Positions 44,101 through 54,679 of a stretch of DNA of 64,000 nucleotides are shown here, piece by piece. The notes beneath the pieces were generated by a model. It searched no databases. It had not been told where the DNA came from and saw only the letters and a list, made by a program, of their open reading frames with translations. Origin of the DNA: Beta vulgaris subsp. vulgaris (Eukaryota; Streptophyta; Magnoliopsida; Caryophyllales; Amaranthaceae); the NCBI RefSeq assembly GCF_026745355.1, contig NC_079210.1, positions 21,842,483-21,906,482 of the forward strand. Reading direction: 5' to 3'. The position numbers were made by a program, and so were the translations under genes. Within the stretch, counting starts at the first letter, position 1, and each line of letters starts with the position of its first letter.

Positions 44101-45204
44101 ATTTCGTTTTTTCCTCTGGGAAGCTTTATGATGAAAGTATTGAGTATTTTTATCCCCATCCTTAATTTCCGCTACTCGAGATCTCAAATACCAGTAGGCT
44201 TCATGTTTTTCATGTAAATCATCAAGCTTTTTCTCAATTTCAGCACATTCTTTACAACTAGCTTCCGTAACCTCTCGTTGCTGCGCCAATGCCAGAGCCT
44301 TTTCCATCTTCTTTATTTGATCCCCAAGCTTGCGGTAGTGATTAGAACTCCAAGCAACCAGTTTATGACCCACCCTTGCAAGTCTCCTAGTAACCTCCTC
44401 CTCAGCAGACTCTTCCCACGCCATCTTAACTTCAGCTTCACACCCAGCATCAAGTAACCAACACGTCTCAAAACAGAACCCGCGCCTTTTCCTTCGATTA
44501 TTAGGGCGCGGATTAGGCCGAGTCATAATGGGAGAGTGATCGGATTTGTAACGGAGAAGATTTTCCACACCAAAATTCGGAAAGAGAGTCGACCATGCCA
44601 TGTTACCAACAAACCTATCAAGTCTTTCCCGAATACGAGTTGTAGTAGAGAGCCCCCTCTCCCAAGTATACCATGATCCAACATAACCCAAGTCACGCAA
44701 ACAGCAATCATTAAGCACATCTCTAAACGCATCTATCTCACGCCTATGTCTATCGGCTCCTCCTGCTTTCTCCTGATAACTGAGAATCTCATTAAAATCA
44801 CCACCAATGAGTAACGGTGAGGAATTATTCACACACAACTGCCGTAACAACTCCCAAGTCTTATATTTCTCCTCTTCTTTGGACCACCCATAAATCCCTA
44901 CAAATCTCCAAGTATCACTCCCAACACCAACATCTCCACATATATGATGACTAGAAAAGGAGACAAGCGAAAAAACAACATCCTCCTTCCGGTAAATACA
45001 CAGACCCCCAGCTCTACCATTACTTGAGACTCCAAAAGCATTGTGATAGCCAATTTTATTTTTTATAGCTTCCGCCTCACTTTTACAGATCATAGTCTCC
45101 GAAAGAAAGATGATGTCAGGGGCATAGGTAACACTCCATCTCCGGAGTTGACGAACTGACCAAGGGTTGCCCATCCCTCGGCAGTTCCAGCACAAAGAAC
45201 TCAT
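41157..45204 (-). pseudogene. LINE ORF2 with one frameshift: endonuclease, RT, zf-RVT, RNase H
   Basis: The start at 45204 overlaps the ORF1 stop. Endonuclease: MSSLCWNCRGMGNPWSVRQL, ETMICKSEAE, GGDFNEI, DHSPI. RT: PCKAPGPDGMHAIFYQRFW, EFRPIALCNVLYKLVSKVI, QSAFVPGRLITDNAFILNE. The frame then breaks at about 43507-43532; relatives have a few more residues here, so a small deletion shifted the frame. It resumes with GTMALKLDMSKAYDRVEW, RGLRQGDPLSPYLFILVADVF and LLFADDSLLF (active site intact). The zf-RVT domain (PKVRHFLWKLCTDILPT, CPWGCGERESAHHAIFHCP) and RNase H (KINVDASL, EAKAIEMG, VVESDCQIVINRL) follow, stopping at 41157. Apart from the one lesion it would be functional in form. Confidence 0.93.
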
Positions 45205-46727
45205 AATGAGAGGCGGGGTTGGTCCATGCCAACCTCCGCCGAAGCTATGTCAGATAAAACATGTTCAGGGCTCAGCTTGGAACGCTTCGCAGCACCTGCC
45301 ATACTTTCATCATCCACTATTTCATAAACATACATTCTTTTATTAATTCTAACTTGTTCATCTGTTTCCATGAGAGTAATATCACCTTTGTCAATTAATT
45401 CAGCACGAGCAACACGCTTCCATTTATTATCACGGGTTTTTTTTGGGTATTTTTTAACAGTACTGTTATGACAGATTTTGGGAGTAGGAGATGGAATATC
45501 AGAGTTAAAAACAAATTCAGTCAACATGGTGGGGCCAGGCAGCTCCTTAGAGCCATCAATAACAACAACATTATTATCAATTGTATTAAATGAAGAAGGT
45601 GAGTGGGGAACATACACTTTACGGTGCAACAGATCAAAAGTGCCCCCTTGTTGACTACAATCTGCCAATCCCAAAACTACCTTGCTTTTCACTTTATTAA
45701 ATTCAGCACTAGTCGCATCCTTGTCGGCAGATACCTCAGCACCAATTCCCTCCAACTCCTCACGCAAGTGAGGCACCTGAGTTTCCCTCCTACCAAGGTC
45801 TCCCTCAACTACAACAGACTTGTTGGCTGCCCGCATGTTACCACTCTCACTGTCCTCCCTAATGCTTACATCCCCAACGCTCTCCTTTCTTTTACCATAA
45901 ATACCATGAAGAGCCCCTGCATCAGCCTCCTTCGTCACAAACAAAACCCTTCCTCTTGCTTTAATTTCCGCAACTTCTTCCTTGTTTCGAGCCCTCCCCT
46001 TATGCGGGGAAGCCTTCAACCACGCCCCCCACCCTAACTCAGTATCGCATTCCTCCGGTAGCTCCACATTACAATCCTTATCACTATGTCCTAGCACACC
46101 ACATCTGAAACAAAAATGAGGAAGGCGTTCGTACTTATATTCTATCATAGTCAACTGCCCATCCTTACGTTTGATACGTTGCTTTCGTCTCAGGGGCTTG
46201 AAAATATTCAGCAACACTTTAACCCTACAAAAACGTTCAAGACCTAAGTCATCAAGATCAACCTCCAGCACAGGTCCTAAGCATGAAGCAATCGCCTTCA
46301 CCTCCGATTCTGATCGACAGTTAAAGGGAAGGTTGTAGATGCGAACCCAAAACGGTGAGTCATCCAAACGAACCTGAGAGGGTTGTTCGTCGCCTTTAAT
46401 TTCATCCAAAACCAGTAAGTTTTGATCAAAACTCCATGGTCTTCCCATCAATATTTTCTCCTTATCTTTCCAGTGAAAGAACTGGAAAACAAAAGTGTTA
46501 GAATCGATTGCCCTTACCACCATAGTGCGATGAAGAGCCCAAATTTGTGTCATCGTCCTTTTTAGGGCGTCAAGATTTATGGCTCGCTCAGACAAAACTT
46601 TCCCCACCAGCATTGATGAGGTTTTCGCAGTCAAGTTCGACGACTCTACGCCACCAAGGTCAATAATATGATTTTCCTCTTCAAGAATAGATAATTGTGC
46701 ACACTTTTCTACTAGATCATCTGCCAT
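45201..46727 (-). CDS. LINE ORF1: DUF4283 and CCHC zinc-knuckle RNA-binding protein
   Basis: Intact frame of 508 codons from the ATG at 46727 (MADDLVEKCAQL); an in-frame ATG 12 codons upstream at 46763 lacks a conserved context, so I prefer the second. DUF4283 spans roughly residues 35-170 (WALHRTMVVRAID, ILMGRPWSFDQNLLVLDEI, DSPFWVRIYNLPF). It is followed by KYERLPHFCFRCGVLGHSDKDC, a CCHC knuckle, then a polar, probably disordered C-terminus. Such proteins coat LINE RNA for retrotransposition. The stop overlaps the ORF2 start by four bases (ATGA), which would suit termination-reinitiation. Confidence 0.92.
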   Translation of the reverse strand: MADDLVEKCAQLSILEEENHIIDLGGVESSNLTAKTSSMLVGKVLSERAINLDALKRTMTQIWALHRTMVVRAIDSNTFVFQFFHWKDKEKILMGRPWSFDQNLLVLDEIKGDEQPSQVRLDDSPFWVRIYNLPFNCRSESEVKAIASCLGPVLEVDLDDLGLERFCRVKVLLNIFKPLRRKQRIKRKDGQLTMIEYKYERLPHFCFRCGVLGHSDKDCNVELPEECDTELGWGAWLKASPHKGRARNKEEVAEIKARGRVLFVTKEADAGALHGIYGKRKESVGDVSIREDSESGNMRAANKSVVVEGDLGRRETQVPHLREELEGIGAEVSADKDATSAEFNKVKSKVVLGLADCSQQGGTFDLLHRKVYVPHSPSSFNTIDNNVVVIDGSKELPGPTMLTEFVFNSDIPSPTPKICHNSTVKKYPKKTRDNKWKRVARAELIDKGDITLMETDEQVRINKRMYVYEIVDDESMAGAAKRSKLSPEHVLSDIASAEVGMDQPRLSL

Positions 46728-46861
46728 CGCCACCCAAAACCGGCCGCAGAGGGGCGGCGACAACAGCCAGATACACTGGGTTGCAGCCCTAACTCAGAGA
46801 GAGAAGGGGACTAGAGTGGAGATTACTGAGTGAGACTGTGAGACTAGCAGAATAATGAGTT

Positions 46862-48639
46862 GGTTTTACTGAATTAAAGAGTATCAAAGGTAGTGAACGT
46901 TCAGACTTTTCATGTGCACGTTATGTATGCCATCTTTTTTAATAAGGTATAAATATTTTGGCCATTTAATTTTTAATTGAAGTATTTGATGCATATACCA
47001 TTTTAAACTTGTTTTAAATGGCAAGTTGGAATGAGGATTTTTAAATGATTCGCTTTTGTAATTTTTTTCATTCCATTAATTAGATCATTAAGGGTATTTT
47101 AGTCACTTCAAAAGAGGACACCACACCTCCTCCCTTGGCTTATATAATAGAGATAGCTCAGTTGAGAGAGAATGAGTTCGAGAGAGAAAGAGAGAAGCCA
47201 AGAGAAAAAATACCCAATTTATCTCAAAATAGAAACCTTAGCCAACCGAAATTGTCTCGATTCAATTCCGTGCATCATCTTGCATCCTAGCTTGCTGCGT
47301 TCTTGCTGATTAGCTTTATCATCGGTCTAGTTATTGGAATCCAGTTGTTAAATTTGTCCTTAATTCAGCACAAGATTTTCCCCCAAATTGGGTTCGAACT
47401 TTCGAGAAACCATTTCTCAATTTCTCAAAATCAATCATTATTTTCTCAGTTTATTTCATCGATTTCTTTGGTAAGAATTCCAATCCAGTATTTAAAGTGG
47501 ATCAAAGGTTTCATTTTTCTTCCCTTCAAGTTCAAACTAGTTTTCTTGACTAGGGTTTATAGGTTTCATGATTTCAATTTGGTTGGTGGTTTGATTTGGT
47601 TATCAGTTCCATGCTCTGGTTAAGCACAATTATCGGTTGTGCGTGCTCTTAGAGTGTAGCTCTCCATCTTTATTTTGCTAGTGCTTCTAGGTGTTGATCG
47701 ATGCACCGTTCAGCTTCATCCTCTTCTTTGATTAGTGCGGTTTCTTTGTCCGTGGGAAGATCTCTGCTGATGCCTTCCTCTTCGTTCTAGATTTCAAACT
47801 TCTAAATTTATTTGGGAAATTTAGTTGTGCCTTTCTTCCTTGTTGTTGTTGTGGGGGTCTTGTCATTGTGGTTCAATTGTTCAGGAAGTTTTCAAGTATC
47901 GTGGTTCGCCCCTGCTTTTGCAAGTGACTGCTTTAGCTGCATCGTTATTACGGTGCTTTAGAGACTATGATATAGACACAATATTAAATGTTATATTGAT
48001 CGATTTCAACGGGACCTAAATCTCATGATGTAAGTGTGGTTTTTCCCCTCTTTCAGAAATTTCTCAATAGAAAAATTCACTACACACGTTGGTGAGATTT
48101 TAATCTCTTTCTTCAGTTTTGATTTCTGCGATCATGTGCCTAATTACAAAATTTTCTATCTCTTGTGATATATTTATAAATTTGGAAGCTATATAGGAAT
48201 TTCGATTCCTTCAGGAGGACATTATAATTGAATATTCTTGGTTTCTTTCATGTGCTGTGAGTCCACTTCTTTGGAAGTGATTCTATTTATGCTCTATGTA
48301 TAAGATTGTTCTAGATCTAAATTATAGTCATGTTAGGCTGGCAAACTATGATTCTGGAGTGGTTATCCATTTTTTGCCCAACTTAGTAGAATCCAAGCTA
48401 GACTACAAAAGTTATTGGAGTGGATTTTGTTGGTTGTTTTGGAAGATTTTTCACTATAATAAAAGCTCTGATGTAGGCTATAGAAGCTTGGATTGGAGAA
48501 TTTTTTTAACCAAGTCTTCTCTTATTATTGCCATTTTTGGCCTTTTTATTTTAAGGGGAAAACTGAGACGGAAAATTATATTAAGTCTAATTCCATCAAA
48601 GTTTGAAAGCTTTGGGGAAACAAAGTCATACAAATAGTT
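46862..48639 (+). other. non-coding stretch with promoter-like and leader-like sequence
   Basis: A TATA-like TTATATAATAG at about 47140-47150 is followed by GAGAGA-rich sequence (47160-47205), then 1.4 kb of T-rich plus-strand sequence with short frames only (the longest about 110 codons, no domain). The arrangement resembles a transcription start with untranslated leader, or an LTR R/U5 region, but no protein, paired LTR or target duplication was found. It could be a long non-coding transcript or decayed element. Confidence 0.35.
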
Positions 48640-49641
48640 TTAGAATCAACAACAGCTTGCCATGTAGCTACAAAATGAGCAAATGCGTTTCCAACTGTCT
48701 TAACATGCACACATACAAACAATGAAAAGATGAATTAAGTTCAGCAACATCATCAAACAGGAGAAAAATAGGAGCTGCTCCTTATTTTCTTTCACGGATA
48801 ATACACACAACATTCATGGCATTACATTCCAACATCACACGATAAAACCCCAACCTTTGAGCCACTTCAACACCCAACCTTGCAACCCCTACTTCAACCA
48901 TCTCCGGAGCCTAATTAGTAGCCAATCTTCTTACACCAGCAGCTTTGATAGTTATGTGCTCATCACGAATTATCAGGCCCAAACTCACAGCCCTTGAGTT
49001 ATATGTGCATCAACATTGACTTTAACAAAGGAAGGAGGTGGTGGTCTCCATGAGGATAAACCAGCAAGTCTAGAAGGAGAAGTATGCATACCGATCTTAT
49101 CATTGTACTTCACATGTTCCACTTTGAACTTCACAAAACTAGCAGCGATGGTTACAACATCCATCTCAGCGACGCCTTCAAATACCACCCGGTTCCTGCA
49201 GAAATGTGCAACCTATGTGAGTGATCCAAACTCAGGTATATCCACTTTTTCGATGTGGCCAGTAATCCACACAAAACGCTTAGCAAACAACGAGTGTGGA
49301 GCGTCCATCAATAAACCCATGAACTTACTGTGCACCCATATTTCTCAAGTAAACTTACAAAACAATGAGTGAATTATGGTCTCTTCCTCACACCCACACA
49401 GGACATGTAATGTTATCTCGAATATGACGTTTGTGCAACACGTCCATCATACCCAGGCTTCCCTTGCACGCTTTCTAGATGAAACGTCGCAGCTTAGGGG
49501 GTCCTTCAACATTCCACATAGTTTGCCATAGATCTCGTTCTCTTTGCCCAAAGTATAGATCCCAAGTTAGTGCATGACCCAATCTTCCCAACTAATACCT
49601 AGAGCGTACTGTATAGTTGTCATCCAAGGTCGGCTACCAAT
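48640..49641 (-). pseudogene. LINE ORF2 3' fragment (zf-RVT and RNase H)
   Basis: The minus strand from 49641 shows IGSRPWM, ALTWDLYFGQRERDLWQTMWNVEGPPKL, RRFI..KACKGSLGMMDVLHKR (zf-RVT). Then WRPPPPSFVKVNVDAHI at about 49000-49050 and EVGVARLGVEVAQRLGF near 48880 (RNase H). Stops and shifts are frequent. It ends exactly where the LTR of the next element begins at 49642, so the rest of this LINE should lie beyond the right edge of the window. Confidence 0.8.
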
Positions 49642-50099
49642 TGTAACACCCCGACAATTCTCTATTTTCTAAAATACCTTTTCAATATAGAACTTAGTGA
49701 ATTACCAAAGTATCATCGCTCGTGTAATACTCCGTATTTTTGGAATTAATTCGTAATAATTAAGAAATACCAAGAAAATAATAAAAAGGTATTTTAATAT
49801 TATTTACAGAATAATAAGAATATAATAATATTAATATGAGTCGATTGTGTTAATTTCGGATTTATAAAAGTTAAGCTGAGTTTACCCGATCTAGAGTTAC
49901 CACTTTTAGAAGGTTATAAAAAGGAAAAGAAGAGAAGAAAAATTTCAGAAACCCTAAATCTCTTCCTCTCCTTCCTCGGCCGTCACCCTACCTTTCTTCT
50001 CCTCTCTCAATTTCTCTCTCCTCTCTCGCTGCTCTCCTCTTCTCCCTCGCCGATTCTTCCTCTTCTCTCTCGCTAACCTTCGCTTTTCTCGTCTCCCTC

Positions 50100-50480
50100 G
50101 CTATGCTCCTTCTCGGATCATCGTCGAGGTGTGCGACGAGGTGCTGCGAGCGCGCGAGCGAGCTGTGCGTCGAACGTAGGCGGTGCGAGTGAGTGGCGAC
50201 GGGAAGTGGGGCGAGCGTGTCGGGTGTGCGAGAGGACGAGGATGCGAGAGGGTGCTGTGCGAGGCTAGTTGCTGCTGTGCGACGACGCGGGTTTGTGCGA
50301 AGTGGGGCTGTGCGACGACGAAGGCTGGAGCAAGGCTCGAAGGCTGGTTCGAGTGCTGAGCGACGAGCGACAAGGTGCTGCGTGGGTTGCGCGAGTGCTG
50401 CGGTGCGTTCGAGCGTGGTGGTGCGAACCAGGTGGTAGTACGCGAGTGTTGTGTGCCGTTGCCGGAAATCGGTCGCCGGA
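50100..50480. other. GC-rich, CpG-dense segment of the solo LTR
   Basis: About 380 bases with many GCG, CGAG and GTGCG words, in sharp contrast with AT-rich surroundings. The CT-rich tract before it (49960-50100) resembles a leader. Long frames on both strands here are composition effects and lack domains. Confidence 0.6.
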
Positions 50481-51214
50481 ACTTGATTTCCGGCGAGCTT
50501 AACAGTATAAAACAATTTATATATTGAATATATTATATTAAGTTTAATTATAATTTATGTTTTCATAATTATGTTAAATTATAATTAGTTAATTAATAAT
50601 TCAAGTTAATGAGTTCATTTTATTATTCTGACTATATTTGCGAATATAACTTTTGGACATAATACTGGATCGGACCTAAGACTTTTGGACATAAGATTTT
50701 GGACATAAAACATGGTTGGACTTATAATTTAAATTGGTTTGGTAAAGTTAATGGACTAATGACACTAACTAATATTAGTATGCTAATTAGCCTTAATTTC
50801 TAAAAGACGTTAAACACTTTATAATAGAAAAGTAACGAAGATTCACAAACAAGGGGTTTAGTTATCGTTTACGTCGAATTATTAAACCGTATAATCTTAA
50901 TTACGTAGTAGTTGTTAACGTTACCAACGACGTAGCACTAAAGCTTTTATTTAACGATTTAGGTCCTAATTTCATAAGCGGAACGTTCGATTAAGACAAC
51001 GAAAATTCTCCGTTACAAGGTACGTACGCGTACCAGTTTAATCCCAAGTTTAGTATCATGATTAGGTTGCAAACTATGTTATTGGAACCTAGAAGCATGA
51101 TAGGGAACGTTTGATTGATTGAGATTGTCTGGTTAGACATTTGTAATTGAAATTGATATGTTGCATTGGAATGCGTAATTCTATCGTAGTATAAACATGA
51201 GCAGTTTTAATCTT

Positions 51215-51395
51215 ATCCATAGTGTAACAAGGTTGTTACAAGAGATATGATTCGAGCATTGTAACTAAGAGGACAGGTAAATGATTCTATGTATCCATAG
51301 TGTAACAAGAGTGTTACAAGAGATACGATTTGAGCATTGTATTTAAGAGAACAGGTAAATGATTCTATGTATCCATAGTGTAACAAGAGTGTTAC
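51215..51395 (+). repeat. 78-bp tandem repeat, continued at 55774-55830
   Basis: Units begin at 51215, 51293 and 51371 (ATCCATAGTGTAACAAG). The third unit is interrupted after GTGTTAC at 51395 by the nested retrotransposon and resumes at 55774 (GTTACAAGAGATACG...AACAGGTAAATGA) to about 55830. Unit length is exactly 78 bp in the first two. Confidence 0.92.
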
Positions 51396-52487
51396 TGATA
51401 CATATTGATTAAGATAACAAGAGCATTCAAAGCAAGAAACAAGAACAAAGAAAGAGAACATAAAAGTTTGTATCAAACCGGTTCAAACAAGTTGAACAAC
51501 CACCACTTTCACTACCCAAATACCACCAATCTAAGATCAAGTTATAACAATAAGCTTCTAACTTGCATCTACTTTGAGTTTCAATCACTAATTCAACGAT
51601 TAAGTGATAGAATTAAGCAAAGATTTGAGAATGGTCTAAACTGACCGGAAATACAATAAGCACACAGCTTAGTGTTTCAAGCATAAAAGCTTCAATTTTC
51701 ATTCAAATGACTTAATTCCAAAAGGAGTACAAAGCTAACATATATATCTACCTTGTGTCCAAAAATCAGCTGATTTGGACCACAAGAGCTACGCCAACTA
51801 AGCCAATAAAATACATGAAACAAAAATTACAAACTGTTCAGCACACTTTCTAAAAACTAGCTTAATTCCCTATTGGAAGTTACAAAACAGACGAATACCA
51901 ATGGAATACTAAAGTAAACATATTAAACTATTACTCCTCAAAAGCTTGTCCAATTTGCAGCTCAAATGATGGTTGCCCAAAAGCTTCAAAGTGAAGGAAG
52001 GCTGGACGTGTGAACTGGGCAGCTTGGTTCCCTTGCCATGAAGTCTCCTATGCTCATTTGCTATGCTTTCTTTTGCCCATGTGAACTTCATGTGGGCTTC
52101 TCCTCTTCCCTAAGTCTTCAATTCAGTAGGTGGTGGCACCAAATTGCAGCAAAAACAAGTCCTAAAGAAAGCTTAAAGAACCGAACTAACTAACCTTAAA
52201 CTAGCTTAGCTCTTAAAGCATGATTAACATAACTTAAGTATGTAATTAGGCTACTAATCACTTACTAAACTTAATTACCAATACATAATGATGATTAAGG
52301 TGTCATTAGTATTAGTTAATCTTGTTTAAGTAGAGATTAACATAGGATTAGCCTAATCAAGTTGCTTAAGTAAGGTTTTAGGATAAACCGAGCTAGTTAG
52401 GCTAAGAAATTGACCTCCTTTACCATGTTCTCCTTTTGATCATGTAGAAGAAGACCTTGATTGTTTAAGCTAGATGCTCCTGCATCA
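51396..52487 (-). repeat. 3' LTR of the nested element
   Basis: 1,092 bp, TGATACAT...GCATCA on the plus strand. The polyprotein frame runs across the polypurine tract (CTGAGGAGAA) into this LTR, ending inside it. Confidence 0.95.
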
Positions 52488-54508
52488 TTCTCCTCAGGTT
52501 CGAAAAGGTCTTCTTGTAATTCAAAATCTTCAGCAAGATATGGAGCTAAATCACAAACATTGTATGCATTGCTGTTGATCTTCTCTAGCACTTTGAAAGG
52601 TTCATCACTTCGTGGCATTAGCTTGTTCTTCTTTCTTAGATGTAACCACACTAGATGTTCCTGTTCACTTTGACTATACACAAGAATATCACCAAAATAA
52701 ACAACAACAAAGATACCAATGAAGAGCCTGAGTACCTCGTGCATAAGTCTCATGAAAGTACTTGTCAAACCACATGGAAGATCAATTGGAAAGACATCAC
52801 CAAACTCCTTCACTAGAACTTAACCATTTCGTGCACTCCATCAAAATTCTCATCATTTTCATCCATAACCTTCCCCTTTTCTACAGTTTTGTCAAGTTGT
52901 GGTTTAGAAAGGATTAAGGTTTTTTTGTTTTGTGTTTTAGGTGGTGTTGTTTTTGGTTTTAAAGTATTCGGCCATGGACTAGGACTAAGCACAATTTTTC
53001 TCTTATTATGCATGAAAGTGTATGTATTAGTCCTACCATTATGTAAGGCTTCTTTATCAGATTGCCAAGGTCTACCTAAGAGTACATGACATGCATCCAT
53101 AGGTAATACATCACATAAAACTTCATCTTTATAAGAATCTCCAAAAGAAAAGCTAATTAAAGCTTGTTTTGTTACCTCCACACAATTACCATCATTAAGC
53201 CAATGAAGCTTATATGGTTTGGATGTGAGAAAGTAGCATGATTGAGCTTGTCCACCATAGAAGATGAAGCAACATTGGTGCAGCTCCTCCATCAATGATC
53301 ATCGAACATCTTCCCTCCTCAAGCATTTTGTTTGAAAGATTTGATCCCTTTGAGAAGGAACCAATTCAGCTTCTTTGGCATGAAGAACTCTTCTTAAAAC
53401 AAGGCTTAAATGATCACCTTGAGTCACCTCTCCAACCTCCAAAGCATCTTCACATTCGGCCTCCTTTTCAAGTTCCTCTTCTTGGTTTTCCTCCTGTTCA
53501 AGTGATTCTTCAATGTTTTTAATGTCAATTAAAGTCATTACTCTTTTATTAGGACATTGAGCTTGATAATGACCATAACCATGACACTTAAAGCATTTTA
53601 CATCTGATTTTTTTGAGGTTTCATCCACTACTTTCTTCCCTTTATCAACTCTTTCGAACCATCATTTTAGGAGTGTAAGGAGATGTGTATGGTGTGTTAA
53701 CATTAGAAACTCCCTGAGGATAGGTAGTTCCCTTTACAAAAGGTTTCTTCTTCTTCTCCTTAATGTGTTTTTCAACTTTAAGAGCTAACTTAAAGAGTTC
53801 ATCTAAGGTAGAATAAGGATGTAACTCCACCTTTCTCTTAATGTCTTTTTCTAAGCCTCCTAGAAATCTAGACATTGTTTGCTCTTCTCTCTCTTGAACA
53901 TCTAATTTCATCATTAATTTTTCAAATTCATGGATGTAATGTTCAACTCCTTTGATCCTGAGACAAATCAGAAAGTTGGTTATATAAATCAAGTGTATAA
54001 GTGGAAGGTAAAAACTTCTCTTCATTTTTTCTTAAGTTTTAACAACTCTTAATTTAGGCTATTTGTTTTCTACTCCTAGCTAAAATAACATTCTCCCACC
54101 AAAGAGATGCATACCCTTTAGCTTAGCTACAGCAACTTTGAAAGATTTTACATCATCATACTCCTTAAGTTCAAAGATCCTTTCACCCTTGAAACCCACT
54201 CCAAAAACATCTGGATTAAGGTTTCCATCAAACTCTGGAACTTCTAACTTAATGTCTCTAAAATCATCTTTCTTTTGTGGTTTTCTCCTAGTTCTTGAAG
54301 ATTCAGAAGAACCTCCTCACTACTATCATAAGCTACACCTTCATCCTCCACATTTTCCTCCTTAAAGGCCTCTATACCCTTCTCTAACAACAGTCATCAA
54401 ATTAGCCATTTGTTCACTTAAAGTGGCTATTTGATTCTCCACTCCTACCAACCTTGCTTCACTCAAGTTCATACCTCTTTTAAACTGATTTTCTTCACCT
54501 CCACTCAT
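52397..54508 (-). pseudogene. gag, zinc knuckle, protease and pol tail of the nested element
   Basis: The start codon at 54508 gives MSGGEENQFKRGMN and a coiled region. Gag follows in shifted frames (LEVPEFDGNLNPDVF, KLKGYASLWWENV, GVEHYIHEFEKLMMKLDV, SRFLGGLEKDIKRKVEL), then the knuckle CFKCHGYGHYQAQCPNK at about 53545-53592. The protease block has KPYKLHWLNDGNCVEVTKQALISF and VLLGRPWQSDKEALHNG; the segment that should hold the Asp active site is altered. From 52813 come [14 protein letters not shown] and [11 protein letters not shown], where relatives have FDD, then an abrupt jump to [26 protein letters not shown] and an acidic end. Two internal deletions have removed most of pol. Confidence 0.85.
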
Positions 54509-54665
54509 GTTAGATTCAATCTCAACAAGAATAGGCTAGAAAGAAAGAAAAGAAGTGTGTTTGGCTTAGAATTAGGTCCGGTTTTAGGGGGGGAATGTGT
54601 TTGGGTTTTGTATGTGTGTTTAATGTGTTTAAGGGATGAATTAGAATGCTCTTAATCAACCTACA

Positions 54666-54677
54666 GCTCTGATACCA
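54666..54677 (-). other. primer-binding site for initiator tRNA-Met (nested element)
   Basis: TGGTATCAGAGC on the minus strand, two bases inside the 5' LTR. It fixes the element's orientation. Confidence 0.93.
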
Positions 54678-54679
54678 AA

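Larger units (their letters stand above)
41118..46850 (-). mobile_element. full-length L1-type LINE, nearly intact
   Basis: Bounded by the direct repeat AATAATGAG (up to AATAATGAGTT) at 41109-41117 and 46851-46859. A poly(A) tail (T run 41118-41134) lies at the left end, and a short 5' leader at 46764-46850. It encodes ORF1 and ORF2 with only one frameshift seen. The 3' untranslated region is under 25 bases. The full-length state with both ends and both ORFs suggests a fairly recent insertion. Confidence 0.92.

Noticed and set aside
49988..50515. A 175-codon minus-strand frame and overlapping plus-strand frames
   Set aside because: They lie in the CT-rich and GC-rich part of a solo LTR, have no domain, and consist of composition-driven Arg/Ser/Ala runs on several frames at once.
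51405..51644. A 79-codon frame repeated exactly at 54689-54928, suggesting a duplicated small gene
   Set aside because: Both copies lie at the same place in the two LTRs of one retrotransposon; the identity comes from LTR duplication, not from a conserved gene.
54431..54655. Plus-strand frame antisense to gag of the nested element
   Set aside because: It overlaps the gag start and primer-binding region on the opposite strand and shows no domain.
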